Assembly: GCA_016281385.1 (NCBI GenBank)
Contig: JAEEIN010000072.1
Location: 1-40,131 of the forward strand
DNA length: 40,131 nucleotides
Source: Lachnospiraceae bacterium
GTDB lineage: Bacteria > Bacillota > Clostridia > Lachnospirales > Lachnospiraceae
Direction of reading: 5' to 3'
Part shown: in pieces, positions 19,001 to 24,950 of the stretch
Numbering within the stretch: position 1 is the first letter of the stretch
How the letters are laid out: every line of letters starts with the position of its first letter
Translations under genes and position numbers: made by a program
Notes under the pieces: generated by a model
The model's database searches: none
What the model saw: the letters and a program-made list of their open reading frames with translations, nothing else
What the model was told of the DNA's origin: nothing

Positions 19001-19041
19001 GCGAGTAAAACCGACAGCATCCTCTTGACTGCTGTTTTCAT
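13039..19041 (-). CDS. Large secreted repeat protein (2000 aa), surface adhesin-like
   Basis: The ORF track starts 22 codons early; ATG at 19041 follows GGAGG and opens a signal peptide (MKTAVKRMLSVLLAATLIMG). An acidic linker comes next, then, in residue numbers from this Met: beta-helix-like region A (about 85-350, right-handed helix/carbohydrate-binding look), three ASH/choice-of-anchor-like domains (about 370-690), beta-helix region B (about 700-970), two more ASH-like domains (about 985-1195) and eight YTG-type repeats (about 1215-2000). No LPXTG, SLH, dockerin or C-terminal membrane helix is visible, so anchoring is unclear. Repeats of the pattern G-x-G-x-YTG...F-x-I resemble those in many clostridial surface proteins. 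It has its own promoter and terminator. Binding to a surface or glycan is a guess from architecture. Confidence 0.88.
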   Translation of the reverse strand: MKTAVKRMLSVLLAATLIMGDWGGSFATAVYADEPVEQELTETAETAQPDVSLGELPNADDEITTSEKENEDQTSDEEYEEDALKSSDGIEGEYTAEQLVEEFGSGTIIFITGDTTIKISDTTDVTIKGIQGANNTSGTLTFTGSDKGKIRVNGPIWFRNDEEKDYKTNYNIVLNGGHIITDSGPITGGDLTVKKGFLEIIHTNSFFSPLDCRNLLIEGGKVYVEQHINRMLTHIADNLTMTGGVFWYDCFHGGIAPAVRITGNIDISGESMFYARKRASSGAAVIAENFSIKGNSIFRAVSNTYGLLLKHNGNFTLEDGAKMVGPEFYKKQSAGTFSLYPGSTYPILEYDTIFETDTNAVAKEVNIYQKSKWAEINVDKTSCSFGKITYGDPRPEKKTITVKNVGDVPMWITRSETEYFELSELSADYLLPGESATFTAQPKDDLAAADYKETVTIQSNYTYKYVKVELSYKVKANDANIEVIGDTSADFWRVYKDYFELPDAKVFTVKNTGIKDVTFTIPKTDAYDVTFKDDKLDLAVGQETTITICPKKGLGVGNYSVDPFYIRTKQGAYIMLSLSFAVEDSKRTELSVEKDLYDFGSAATGYKEIPEAQAVVIKNTGNVRVKIVEVTQAERWNLGKLSKDSLKPGETATFTLRPKASLSANNADLDDIDTINVNFLENGGGSQSRCGVKAQFVVGAAGEYTATELKKICPDTGSFYIIGDLTVTLEAGDDVTIPGITNKGGDGFTFTVKGSDEGTLRLAGSLIFKENYQNVVIENGHVIVSGSMNVSNKLIQGNTSMSKLTVNGGYLEVNCRNTKKDAYALLAYELEQNGGTIDVINVADETPCVYVPLMFNLNGGIFCCESRGKGSAAIRAVNGDVYGTASMSAYAASNTGYAVDVSRLCINGGYVFRAEGGEYAVNAPTFYYYERYLSEPSVRTIVLPSGGKAEKSSVVDDKGQKAKLVLICDTEFERRSEIEVTPSSLYFEYVKDSVPAGKDVTVENKGTIFLGLNSLDSDTFEAKDYSRHIVLPGKTASINIAPKAKLDEGEHNYELAIPTDFTADKNVNIRISVLKKVFAFTVSPNEDAIWETAVSQEKFPAKTFTIKNTGNQYLDFKAGIKLYSYSYFDLWVPEFGLGIYPGDSFSISVTPKSQLYPTEMSTQLFVKPGQMSESDTVSINLKAEVKNPPSGYWMKLIPDQTYTGKEVRPVPVVYEGKYKVSPNEYTVSYKNNVKAASKDAVGKNGKSIAPTVIITGKNNYTGTVSQTFTINPTSIENAFTDEDPAGTLADDPEFAHQSLYANGNVQKGKFTIKYSLNGKTVTLKNNTDYTLYYPHTDKNSTDPVNLYDENAFKTPGIYEVKVIGKGNYTGTKTLRLKIVDKAGQSLISGVTISKIPDQSYTGADFILEGEETDSSTRVLDKNGNEFSFVLKDNAKKYTLVYGTDYRLSYSSNREVGKAKVTITGIGNYTGMAYTSFNIKGTKLSKVKTEGYVSSVSYTGSNIKQPMRFYYVTGTKGNSKKNYLWEGIDYEVEYVDHPDGFRELGKYTIKYKGKGGFTGTVTKTMTITGINFKNVKVPSDFSASTRNDVIYDSARKGFVYTGWHNYVAGHPDGNDSYGIDLTYKAAGSDSRETLVLGRDYRVSYKNDIKAGKATVTFTGKGKYTGSVKKTFKIVPYKILKSDTSLEIGFEVEDARGQYCIWEPEVIPKFSKTKDSTTPNIRLRDKRSGEYLVNGKDYTLTYKNNKKITGEDDAQRPYVIINGKGNYAGSDMRDFTISETKFSNAVVKASDVIYKENTTGLFKKTSVTVTDANGKKLKAGTDYYRADDSTCPFKYTYAKDWYYINAETKERVDVTAGTEIGEDHILEQGTPVCVTVTGTGDYKGTIQGYFRIIRANINDKSVKITIDPKVFTGADIELDNDDITVLIVKNKKAKPIPVAVGEEITVVPDSYEDNYKKGTAKVVLQGNPDKGYIGTRTVTFKINARPFGNIEILKAIRNLFSK
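13090..15450 (-). repeat. Eight YTG-type repeats at the C-terminus of the surface protein
   Basis: Units of about 90-115 residues each end in a variant of GKGNYTGTVTKTF-x-I. On the plus strand the cores lie near 15250, 14930, 14630, 14370, 14050, 13740, 13400 and 13120. The last three have drifted (NYAG, DYKG, YIG). Confidence 0.85.
15490..16945 (-). repeat. Module B of an internal duplication in the surface protein
   Basis: Begins GEYTATELKK, then an IIGDLTVTL and DVTIPGI track followed by TFTVKGSDEGTLRL, a beta-helix region and two ASH-like domains. It parallels module A at 16946-18780. Confidence 0.75.
16946..18780 (-). repeat. Module A of an internal duplication in the surface protein
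   Basis: Begins GEYTAEQLVEEF, then an ITGDTTIKI and DVTIKGI track followed by LTFTGSDKGKIRV, a beta-helix region and three ASH-like domains. Order and spacing match module B, which has one ASH-like domain fewer. Confidence 0.75.
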
Positions 19042-19056
19042 AAACTTTCCTCCAAA

Positions 19057-19096
19057 TAAAAAACTGTTTTCGCGAAACATCATATCACGAAAACAG
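19057..19096 (-). terminator. Terminator after metK
   Basis: On the minus strand CTGTTTTCG pairs with CGAAAACAG across a 15-nt loop, then TTTTTTATTT. It starts 36 bp behind the metK stop and ends just before the Shine-Dalgarno of the surface-protein gene. Confidence 0.8.
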
Positions 19097-19107
19097 TCTT
19101 TATTCAA
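19079..19107 (-). promoter_or_regulatory. Sigma-A promoter of the surface-protein gene
   Basis: TTGAAT, 17 bp, TATGAT on the minus strand, with TG one base before the -10. It overlaps the metK terminator: the -10 lies in the hairpin loop and the expected start site lies near 19072. A 10-bp palindrome TTTCGCGAAA (19068-19077) straddles that start. Confidence 0.65.
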
Positions 19108-19131
19108 AACGATATATTGCTGACTTACTGC

Positions 19132-20316
19132 TTATTTAAGATACTTCTTAAGTGCATCAGCCTTGTCGGTCTTCTCCCAGGGAAGATCGATGTCGGTGCG
19201 TCCGAAGTGGCCGTAAGCAGCGGTCTGCTTGTAGATGGGCCTTCTTAAGTCGAGCATCTTGATGATTCCTGCGGGACGAAGATCGAAGTTCTCTCTGACG
19301 ATCTTTGTAAGCTCGGCATCGGAAAGCTTGCCGGTGCCAAAGGTATCAACCTGAACAGATGTGGGCTGTGCAACACCGATGGCGTAGGATAACTGGATCT
19401 CGCACTTGTCTGCAAGGCCTGCAGCAACGATGTTCTTTGCAACGTATCTTGCTGCGTATGCTGCGCTTCTGTCAACCTTTGTGCAGTCCTTTCCGGAGAA
19501 AGCTCCGCCGCCGTGACGTGCATATCCGCCATAGGTGTCGACGATGATCTTACGGCCTGTAAGACCTGCATCACCGTGAGGTCCGCCGATTACGAAACGG
19601 CCTGTGGGGTTGATGAAGAACTTTGTATTGTCGTCGATCATCTCCTTGGGAAGGATGGGATCGAATACATACTTCTTGATATCTTTGTGGATCTGCTCCT
19701 GAGTAACGTCCTCATCATGCTGGGTGGAGCATACAACGGCCTCAAGCCTTGCGGGCTTGCCGTTCTCATCATACTCTACGGAAACCTGAGTCTTTCCGTC
19801 GGGACGAAGATACTTTAAGGTTCCGTCCTTTCTTACCTTTGTAAGCTGAAGTGCAAGCTTATGGGCAAGAGAAATGGGATAAGGCATAAGCTCGGGAGTC
19901 TCGTTGGTTGCGTAACCAAACATCATACCCTGGTCGCCGGCGCCTGTATCAAGGTCGTCCTTAATTTCTCCTTCTTTTGCCTCAAGGGCCTTATCAACGC
20001 CCATTGCGATATCTGCAGACTGCTCGTCTATAGCTACCATTACGGCACAGGTGTTGCCGTCAAAGCCGTAATCGGATTTGGTGTAACCGATCTCCTTTAC
20101 GGTCTCTCTTACAATGTTCTGAATGTCAACATAGGCATTCGTGGTGATCTCACCCGTAACAAGAACAAAGCCTGTGCAGGCAGTTGTCTCGCAGGCAACA
20201 CGGCTCATGGGGTCATTTGCCATGCATGCGTCAAGGATCGCATCGGAAATGGCATCGCATACCTTGTCGGGATGTCCTTCTGTTACGGATTCGGAAGTAA
20301 ATAATCTCTTTTCCAT
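19132..20316 (-). CDS. metK: S-adenosylmethionine synthetase
   Basis: Makes SAM from methionine and ATP. The 394 residues show [21 protein letters not shown] at the N-terminus, the hexapeptide GAGDQG with MMFGYATNE in the middle, and [23 protein letters not shown] with the second conserved motif. I start at [10 protein letters not shown], not six codons earlier, because AAAGGA lies eight bases upstream. It is preceded by its own promoter and a SAM-I riboswitch that closes the loop on its product, and followed by a terminator. It is monocistronic by these signals and divergent from the HD-GYP gene. Confidence 0.98.
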   Translation of the reverse strand: MEKRLFTSESVTEGHPDKVCDAISDAILDACMANDPMSRVACETTACTGFVLVTGEITTNAYVDIQNIVRETVKEIGYTKSDYGFDGNTCAVMVAIDEQSADIAMGVDKALEAKEGEIKDDLDTGAGDQGMMFGYATNETPELMPYPISLAHKLALQLTKVRKDGTLKYLRPDGKTQVSVEYDENGKPARLEAVVCSTQHDEDVTQEQIHKDIKKYVFDPILPKEMIDDNTKFFINPTGRFVIGGPHGDAGLTGRKIIVDTYGGYARHGGGAFSGKDCTKVDRSAAYAARYVAKNIVAAGLADKCEIQLSYAIGVAQPTSVQVDTFGTGKLSDAELTKIVRENFDLRPAGIIKMLDLRRPIYKQTAAYGHFGRTDIDLPWEKTDKADALKKYLK

Positions 20317-20365
20317 TCTGTTCTGTCCTTTCATAAATGTGCTGGGTTTACGGACTGAAAATCTG

Positions 20366-20397
20366 AAAATAAAAAAGCCGCTTAATACGATAAGCGG
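20366..20397 (-). terminator. Riboswitch terminator before metK
   Basis: On the minus strand CCGCTTA and TAAGCGG form a 7-bp stem with a 6-nt loop, followed by TTTTTTATTTT. It is the expression platform of the SAM riboswitch. Its 5' arm can instead pair with the P1 3' strand of the aptamer. Confidence 0.85.
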
Positions 20398-20423
20398 ATT
20401 CGAATAGTTTCATTATTCCAATC

Positions 20424-20536
20424 CTCTTATTGTTCGATTTAGCCGTCGTCCGGCCGCTCGCTCAGGTTGGCACCTTCCACTGTGGGGTTGCCGTGGCTTC
20501 ACAGATCCTTTGTATCTCCACCACTCTGAATAAGAG
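20424..20536 (-). promoter_or_regulatory. SAM-I (S-box) riboswitch aptamer
   Basis: The minus strand opens with CTCTTATTCAGAG and contains GGTGGAG, GGATCTGTGAAGCC, ACGGCAACC and AAGGTGCCAACCTGAGCGAG, the S-box core. P1 is CTCTTATT (20529-20536) with AATAAGAG (20424-20431). With SAM bound, P1 holds and the terminator forms. Without SAM, UAAGAGGAUU pairs with AAUCCGCUUA (nine of ten pairs), blocking the terminator. This is the usual off-switch for metK. Confidence 0.95.
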
Positions 20537-20544
20537 TCATGAAA

Positions 20545-20573
20545 AATATACAACCTTTACCGTTTCATGTCAA
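20545..20573 (-). promoter_or_regulatory. Sigma-A promoter of metK
   Basis: TTGACA, 17 bp, TATATT on the minus strand. The expected start at about 20538 is right at the 5' edge of the riboswitch. Confidence 0.85.
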
Positions 20574-20602
20574 TAGAAGGGTCCCGCCAAAGTTCTTTAT
20601 TA

Positions 20603-20631
20603 TTGATTTATTAACGAAAAAATAATATAAT
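20603..20631 (+). promoter_or_regulatory. Sigma-A promoter of the HD-GYP gene
   Basis: TTGATT, 17 bp, TATAAT on the plus strand, 32 bp before the start codon and divergent from the metK promoter with 29 bp between the two -35 boxes. Confidence 0.8.
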
Positions 20632-20663
20632 CTGCCATATGGGAGTTGTTGCATGGAGGTATT

Positions 20664-21779
20664 ATGAGACGAGTCAGTACGGCCGATCTTATGCCGGGTA
20701 TGATAACGGCGGAGGATGTATACGACTATAACAATCAGCTTATCCTGCCCCGTGGCCTTGTTCTTACGGACAAGACCATTACTAAGCTTGAGTTTTATTC
20801 AATCATCAACGTTCGTATAGAAGACGGAAAAGCCGAGGAGGAAGTTTCCGTTTCCGAACCGGAACCCGCTTCCGAACCTGCGGTTTCTAATTCCGAAGGT
20901 GTTTCTTATTCCGAGCGTGTCAAAAAGAGTCCCCAGTTCATTGAATTCAAACAGCGCTTCGAAGAAGAAGTCCCCAAGTTCAGAGGTCTTCTTGATTCCG
21001 TTGCAAAGGGCAACAAACCCATCAGCGTTGACAATATGATGAAATGCTTCGATAACATCCTGGGAGCCGACGAAGGCTACCTCAATGTTTTCGATATGCT
21101 CCATAACATGCGTCAGTACGATGACATGACCTATGTTCACAGCATGAACGTGGCTCTGATATGCAATGTCTTCGCTCACTGGCTCAAGATGTCCGAAGAC
21201 GAGATACGGCTGGCAACTGCCTGCGGTCTTCTCCACGATATCGGAAAGATCGTCATTCCCGAAACCGTCATAAAAAAGCCCGCAAAGCTTACGGACCAGG
21301 AATTCTCTCTTGTTAAGAAGCATACCCTTGAGGGTTACAACATATTAAGGCACAACGGCGCGGCCGAGCCCATCATGAACGCTGCTTTGATGCATCACGA
21401 AAGGTGCGACGGCTCAGGCTATCCCTTCGGTATCAGAAATGCCAAGATCGATCCCTATGCCAAGATGGTGGCCATTGCGGATGTTTACGATGCAATGACC
21501 TCGGCCAGGGTTTACAGAGGTCCCATGTGTCCCTTCACCGTTATCGAGATCTTCGAGACCGAAGGCCTACAGAAGTACGATACAAGGTTCATCATGACCT
21601 TCCTTGAAAACATAGTTAATACGTATATGCTCCAGAGAGTCCGCTTGTCGGACGGCAGGGAGGGCGACATAGTGTTCATAAACCGTTCCGCCCTTTCAAA
21701 GCCCACCATAAAGACTCACGACGGATCCTTCATCGATCTGTCAAGTTACCCGGATCTTTCCATAGAAGCGATAATATAA
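20664..21779 (+). CDS. HD-GYP domain protein, probable cyclic-di-GMP phosphodiesterase
   Basis: A 371-residue cytoplasmic protein with no membrane helix. An N-terminal domain (about 1-50, RVSTADLMPGMITAEDVYDYNNQLIL) of the type often placed before HD-GYP domains is followed by a Glu/Ser-rich linker (about 55-95). The HD-GYP domain spans about residues 150-310, with HSMNVALIC, LLHDIGKIVIPE (HD) and HHERCDGSGYPFG (GYP). The conserved metal ligands appear present. ATG at 20664 has GGAGG upstream; the track start six codons earlier lacks one. It has its own promoter and terminator. No response-regulator receiver or sensor is visible, so the signal it senses is unknown. Confidence 0.92.
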   Translation: MRRVSTADLMPGMITAEDVYDYNNQLILPRGLVLTDKTITKLEFYSIINVRIEDGKAEEEVSVSEPEPASEPAVSNSEGVSYSERVKKSPQFIEFKQRFEEEVPKFRGLLDSVAKGNKPISVDNMMKCFDNILGADEGYLNVFDMLHNMRQYDDMTYVHSMNVALICNVFAHWLKMSEDEIRLATACGLLHDIGKIVIPETVIKKPAKLTDQEFSLVKKHTLEGYNILRHNGAAEPIMNAALMHHERCDGSGYPFGIRNAKIDPYAKMVAIADVYDAMTSARVYRGPMCPFTVIEIFETEGLQKYDTRFIMTFLENIVNTYMLQRVRLSDGREGDIVFINRSALSKPTIKTHDGSFIDLSSYPDLSIEAII

Positions 21780-21783
21780 AAAC

Positions 21784-21825
21784 AAGCCTTTTTGCCATCG
21801 CCGGCAGAAGGGCTTTTTCTTTTTA
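21784..21825 (+). terminator. Terminator of the HD-GYP gene
   Basis: AAGCCTTTTTGCC and GGCAGAAGGGCTT form a 13-bp stem with two G-U pairs, followed by TTTCTTTTT. It starts five bases behind the stop. Confidence 0.85.
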
Positions 21826-21859
21826 TAAAAAATCCCGTGAAGCATATGCCTCACGGGAT
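21824..21859 (-). terminator. Terminator of murA
   Basis: On the minus strand ATCCCGTGA and TCACGGGAT form a perfect 9-bp stem with a 10-nt loop, followed by TTTTTT. It lies five bases behind the murA stop and abuts the convergent HD-GYP terminator. Confidence 0.85.
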
Positions 21860-21864
21860 CGTCA

Positions 21865-23163
21865 TTATCTGTTCATTGCTTTGAGTTTGAACTCCTGAAG
21901 TTCCTTATCATCCGTTACGATCTCGATATCCGCTCCGAGACTTCTTAACTTCTCGGGGAAATCCTCGTAACCTCTTTCCACATAATGGATATCATCGATG
22001 GAAGTAAAACCGTTAGCCGCAAGTCCCGCAACAACAAGGGCTGCGCCGGCACGAAGGTCAGGAGCAGTAAGGTTCGCTCCCGTATATCTTGAAACGCCTT
22101 CGATCACTGCGGTATTTCCTTCAACCTTGATATTTGCACCGAGCCTTGTAAGCTCGTCAACATACTTGAATCTGTTTTCAAAGATACTCTCGGTAACTAT
22201 GCTGGTTCCCTCCGCAAGTCCCAAAGCCACAACTATCTGGGGCTGCATGTCGGTGGGGAATCCGGGATAAGGAAGGGTCTTAACCTGAGTCGTTCTGAAG
22301 GGCTTTGAAGAAACAACACGGATCGCATCATCCGATTCCTCAACCTCGCATCCGATCTCCAGAAGCTTGGAGGTGATGGACTCAAGGTGCTTGGGTATTA
22401 TGTTCTTAACAAGCACATCACCCTTTGTTACGGCTGCTGCCAGCATGAAGGTTCCCGCCTCGATCTGATCGGGGATTATGGAGTAGTGACAGCCGTGAAG
22501 CTTCTCAACACCTCTGATACGGATAACATCCGTACCTGCACCCTTTATGGATGCACCCATGCTGTTAAGGAAGTTGGCAACGTCAACTACGTGGGGTTCC
22601 TTTGCTGCATTTTCGATATATGTCTGACCCTCTGCCATTACGGAAGCGAGCATTACATTTATTGTGGCACCTACGGAGACCACATCAAGATAGATATGGC
22701 TTCCCTTAAGTTTCTCGGCATCGGCTACGATACAGCCGTGCTCGATATCAACCTTTGCACCAAGAGCCCTGAAGCCCTTTATGTGCTGGTCGACGGGGCG
22801 GCTTCCGATGTTACATCCGCCGGGAAGAGCAACCTCTGCGTTTTTATATTTTCCAAGCAGGGCTCCCGCAAAATAATAAGAGCCTCTGATCTTCTTTATG
22901 CTGTCAATATCAAGTAATGTGGTGGAAATGGTGGAACCGTTGACCTTAACCGTGTGGCGGTCAACCTTCTCAACATAAGCTCCGATACTTCTCAAAGCAT
23001 CAAGCATTACGTTTGTGTCCCTCAGATCCGGTACATTTTCTATTTCAACAGTCTCGTTGGCAAGTAAAGCTCCGGCCAGAATACCGAGTGCGGCATTCTT
23101 TGCGCCTCCTATCTCAACCTCGCCGACAAGGGGTGTTCCACCCTTGATAACGTACTGATTCAT
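21865..23163 (-). CDS. murA: UDP-N-acetylglucosamine 1-carboxyvinyltransferase
   Basis: First committed step of peptidoglycan synthesis, transferring enolpyruvate from PEP to UDP-GlcNAc. The 432 residues fit MurA. The start is IKGGTPLVGEVEIGGAKNAAL with the conserved Lys. The loop carrying the PEP-attacking, fosfomycin-target Cys reads PGGCNIGSRPVDQH, so the Cys is present and not the Asp of resistant variants. GYEDFPEKLRSLGADI ends the fold. AGGATGG precedes the ATG. It has its own promoter and terminator; the neighbouring M23 peptidase is also envelope-related but separately transcribed. Confidence 0.97.
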   Translation of the reverse strand: MNQYVIKGGTPLVGEVEIGGAKNAALGILAGALLANETVEIENVPDLRDTNVMLDALRSIGAYVEKVDRHTVKVNGSTISTTLLDIDSIKKIRGSYYFAGALLGKYKNAEVALPGGCNIGSRPVDQHIKGFRALGAKVDIEHGCIVADAEKLKGSHIYLDVVSVGATINVMLASVMAEGQTYIENAAKEPHVVDVANFLNSMGASIKGAGTDVIRIRGVEKLHGCHYSIIPDQIEAGTFMLAAAVTKGDVLVKNIIPKHLESITSKLLEIGCEVEESDDAIRVVSSKPFRTTQVKTLPYPGFPTDMQPQIVVALGLAEGTSIVTESIFENRFKYVDELTRLGANIKVEGNTAVIEGVSRYTGANLTAPDLRAGAALVVAGLAANGFTSIDDIHYVERGYEDFPEKLRSLGADIEIVTDDKELQEFKLKAMNR

Positions 23164-23179
23164 ACTGCATCCATCCTAT

Positions 23180-23208
23180 TTTATATGAAAATAACCGCAA
23201 CAAAACAA
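23180..23208 (-). promoter_or_regulatory. Sigma-A promoter of murA
   Basis: TTGTTT, 17 bp, TATAAA on the minus strand, 16 bp before the murA start. Close spacing leaves a leader of only about 10 bases. Confidence 0.6.
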
Positions 23209-23245
23209 ACGGTTCTTCAATCGCATTAATACAGAAAAGATAACA

Positions 23246-23279
23246 CAAAACCCCACCTTTGTCAAAAGTGGGGTTTTTG
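23246..23279 (-). terminator. Terminator of the M23 peptidase gene
   Basis: On the minus strand AAAACCCCAC and GTGGGGTTTT form a perfect 10-bp stem with an 11-nt loop. The U-run lies within the stem, so the hairpin works best on the minus strand; it may act on both. Confidence 0.75.
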
Positions 23280-23281
23280 CA

Positions 23282-24874
23282 TTAGTAACTGATGTAGTTA
23301 AGCGGGTTAACGGCTACACCGTTTATTCTCATCTCGAAGTGGAGGTGAGGACCGGTAGAAGCACCGGTATTACCGCTCAATGCGATCTTCTGTCCCTGGG
23401 ATACATACTGACCCTTTGAAACCAGGATCTTACTTAAGTGAGCGTATCTCGTCTGACGTCCGTCGGGGTGGTTGATGAAGACTACGTAACCGTAACTGTT
23501 CATCCATGCCGCATATGCAACCGTACCGCCGCAGGAAGCAACAACGCTGGTACCTACGGGAGTACCCCAGTCGATGGCCTTATGGTTGGATGTCATACCT
23601 CTCATTGTGGAGGTTCTGTATCCGAATCCGCTGGTAATGCGTCCGCCGGAGATAGGCTTAATGTATGTAGGAGGTATCTTTGTACCCTTTTCAACGATCT
23701 TGGGAACGGCTTCGGCGATTATCTCCTCCTTGACAACGGAGGTGCTCACCACGTCACCGTTTAAATAGCTTGTTTTTTCAACTGCCTTGTGATAACCGGA
23801 CTGAGGCTGCTGGAGCGTTACCTCCTGAGTGGTGTACCAGTCATCGTTGTAGACATAGATTATATCCGCTTCGTAGGTTCCTTCGTAATAAGAAAGCTCG
23901 TCCCTTGTTACGCTGAGCTCGGGCTGGGGAACCGTAATGGTAAGTTCGTCGCCCACACGGATTATGGAGCGTTCGTTTTCAAGTGATTCGTTGAGCTCTA
24001 TAAGTTCATCAACGGAGATCCCCGTCTTGGAAGCGATACCCGAAAGCGTATCACCGGAAACAACCTCGTAGATCGTCTTCGCTTCCTTATCCTTTGTAAC
24101 ATCTTCAATGGCGGTTTCAAGCTTCGTTACCTGCCTTGTGGGAAGGTAAGACTCTACGATCTCCACCGCATTGTCAAAGCCCATTTCGGTGATACCGTAA
24201 TCGAAATCATTAAAGCCGGGCTCTATCTCTATCTCTATGGAAGCAAGGACATCGTCCAGTGCTTTGAACATTCCGTCGCTGGTGAAATAATCCTCAGCGG
24301 TAGTGGCCTTCACAACCTCTTCGGTCTCAAAATTGTTTTTGATGACCGGTTTCAAAACGGATAACTCACGCTTGGTATCGGCAACAAGGTCAACTCCGAA
24401 TTTGCCCTGAGTGTCATACTTGTGCAATGAAGCTTCAAGCAAAGAAACAACATCCGCAGCGGTTGATACATTGACCATATACTCATCGATCTTGACCGTG
24501 TATGCATGCTGCATGGTGGATACGGTGGAACGTTCATATTCCGCAACGATATTGTTAAGTACCGTTTCCTTATCGTCCGCATAGCCTCGCAAGATCTCGT
24601 AACCCTCGACCTTTACATCCGCTTCAACAAAGACCATGTCATCGCTTTCCGATGCAAGCTTTCTTCTTGCCGCGATAAGAAGTTCGTCCGCGGTGGCCTC
24701 ATCGTCCACGGTTCCCATGTCATTTCCGTTTATATACAGTCTGAAGATGTTAAAGCCCTGGCTCTTGTAGCGCTCCACATTCGGAATAAAGAACGCGGCA
24801 ACTATCAGAGCAAGGAAAGCAACTTTCAAATATGCGATTTTACACTTTTTAAAATATCTTGAAATAAAAACCAT
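23282..24874 (-). CDS. Membrane-anchored LysM-G5-M23 peptidoglycan peptidase
   Basis: A 530-residue cell-envelope endopeptidase. A basic N-terminus and membrane helix (about 13-31, VAFLALIVAAFFI) leave the rest outside. A long helical region with no family match by eye (about 45-260) is followed by a LysM domain (about 268-313, YEVVSGDTLSGIASKTGIS), a G5-type domain (about 320-400) and the M23 domain (about 415-525). The zinc ligands are visible: NHKAIDWG (HxxxD), RYAHL and GPHLHFE. AGGAT precedes the ATG. It lies 72 bp behind dinB with its own promoter. It probably cleaves peptidoglycan cross-links during growth; cleavage specificity cannot be read from the sequence. Confidence 0.92.
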   Translation of the reverse strand: MVFISRYFKKCKIAYLKVAFLALIVAAFFIPNVERYKSQGFNIFRLYINGNDMGTVDDEATADELLIAARRKLASESDDMVFVEADVKVEGYEILRGYADDKETVLNNIVAEYERSTVSTMQHAYTVKIDEYMVNVSTAADVVSLLEASLHKYDTQGKFGVDLVADTKRELSVLKPVIKNNFETEEVVKATTAEDYFTSDGMFKALDDVLASIEIEIEPGFNDFDYGITEMGFDNAVEIVESYLPTRQVTKLETAIEDVTKDKEAKTIYEVVSGDTLSGIASKTGISVDELIELNESLENERSIIRVGDELTITVPQPELSVTRDELSYYEGTYEADIIYVYNDDWYTTQEVTLQQPQSGYHKAVEKTSYLNGDVVSTSVVKEEIIAEAVPKIVEKGTKIPPTYIKPISGGRITSGFGYRTSTMRGMTSNHKAIDWGTPVGTSVVASCGGTVAYAAWMNSYGYVVFINHPDGRQTRYAHLSKILVSKGQYVSQGQKIALSGNTGASTGPHLHFEMRINGVAVNPLNYISY

Positions 24875-24921
24875 TTATCCTTACCCGAGTTCATGCCCCT
24901 CATGTACTCTTCAACTGATTC

Positions 24922-24950
24922 ATTGTAGCAACAAACCGCCTTTCGGTCAA
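24922..24950 (-). promoter_or_regulatory. Sigma-A promoter of the M23 peptidase gene
   Basis: TTGACC, 17 bp, TACAAT on the minus strand, overlapping the last codons of dinB and ending 47 bp before the ATG. Confidence 0.75.

Noticed and set aside
13039-19041. CRISPR-like or DNA-level tandem array in the surface-protein gene
   Set aside because: The repetition is at protein level with diverged codons and units of about 300 bases; no short direct repeats with unique spacers.
20799-21323. 174-codon minus-strand ORF opposite the HD-GYP gene
   Set aside because: A shadow of the HD-GYP coding frame without promoter or ribosome-binding site.
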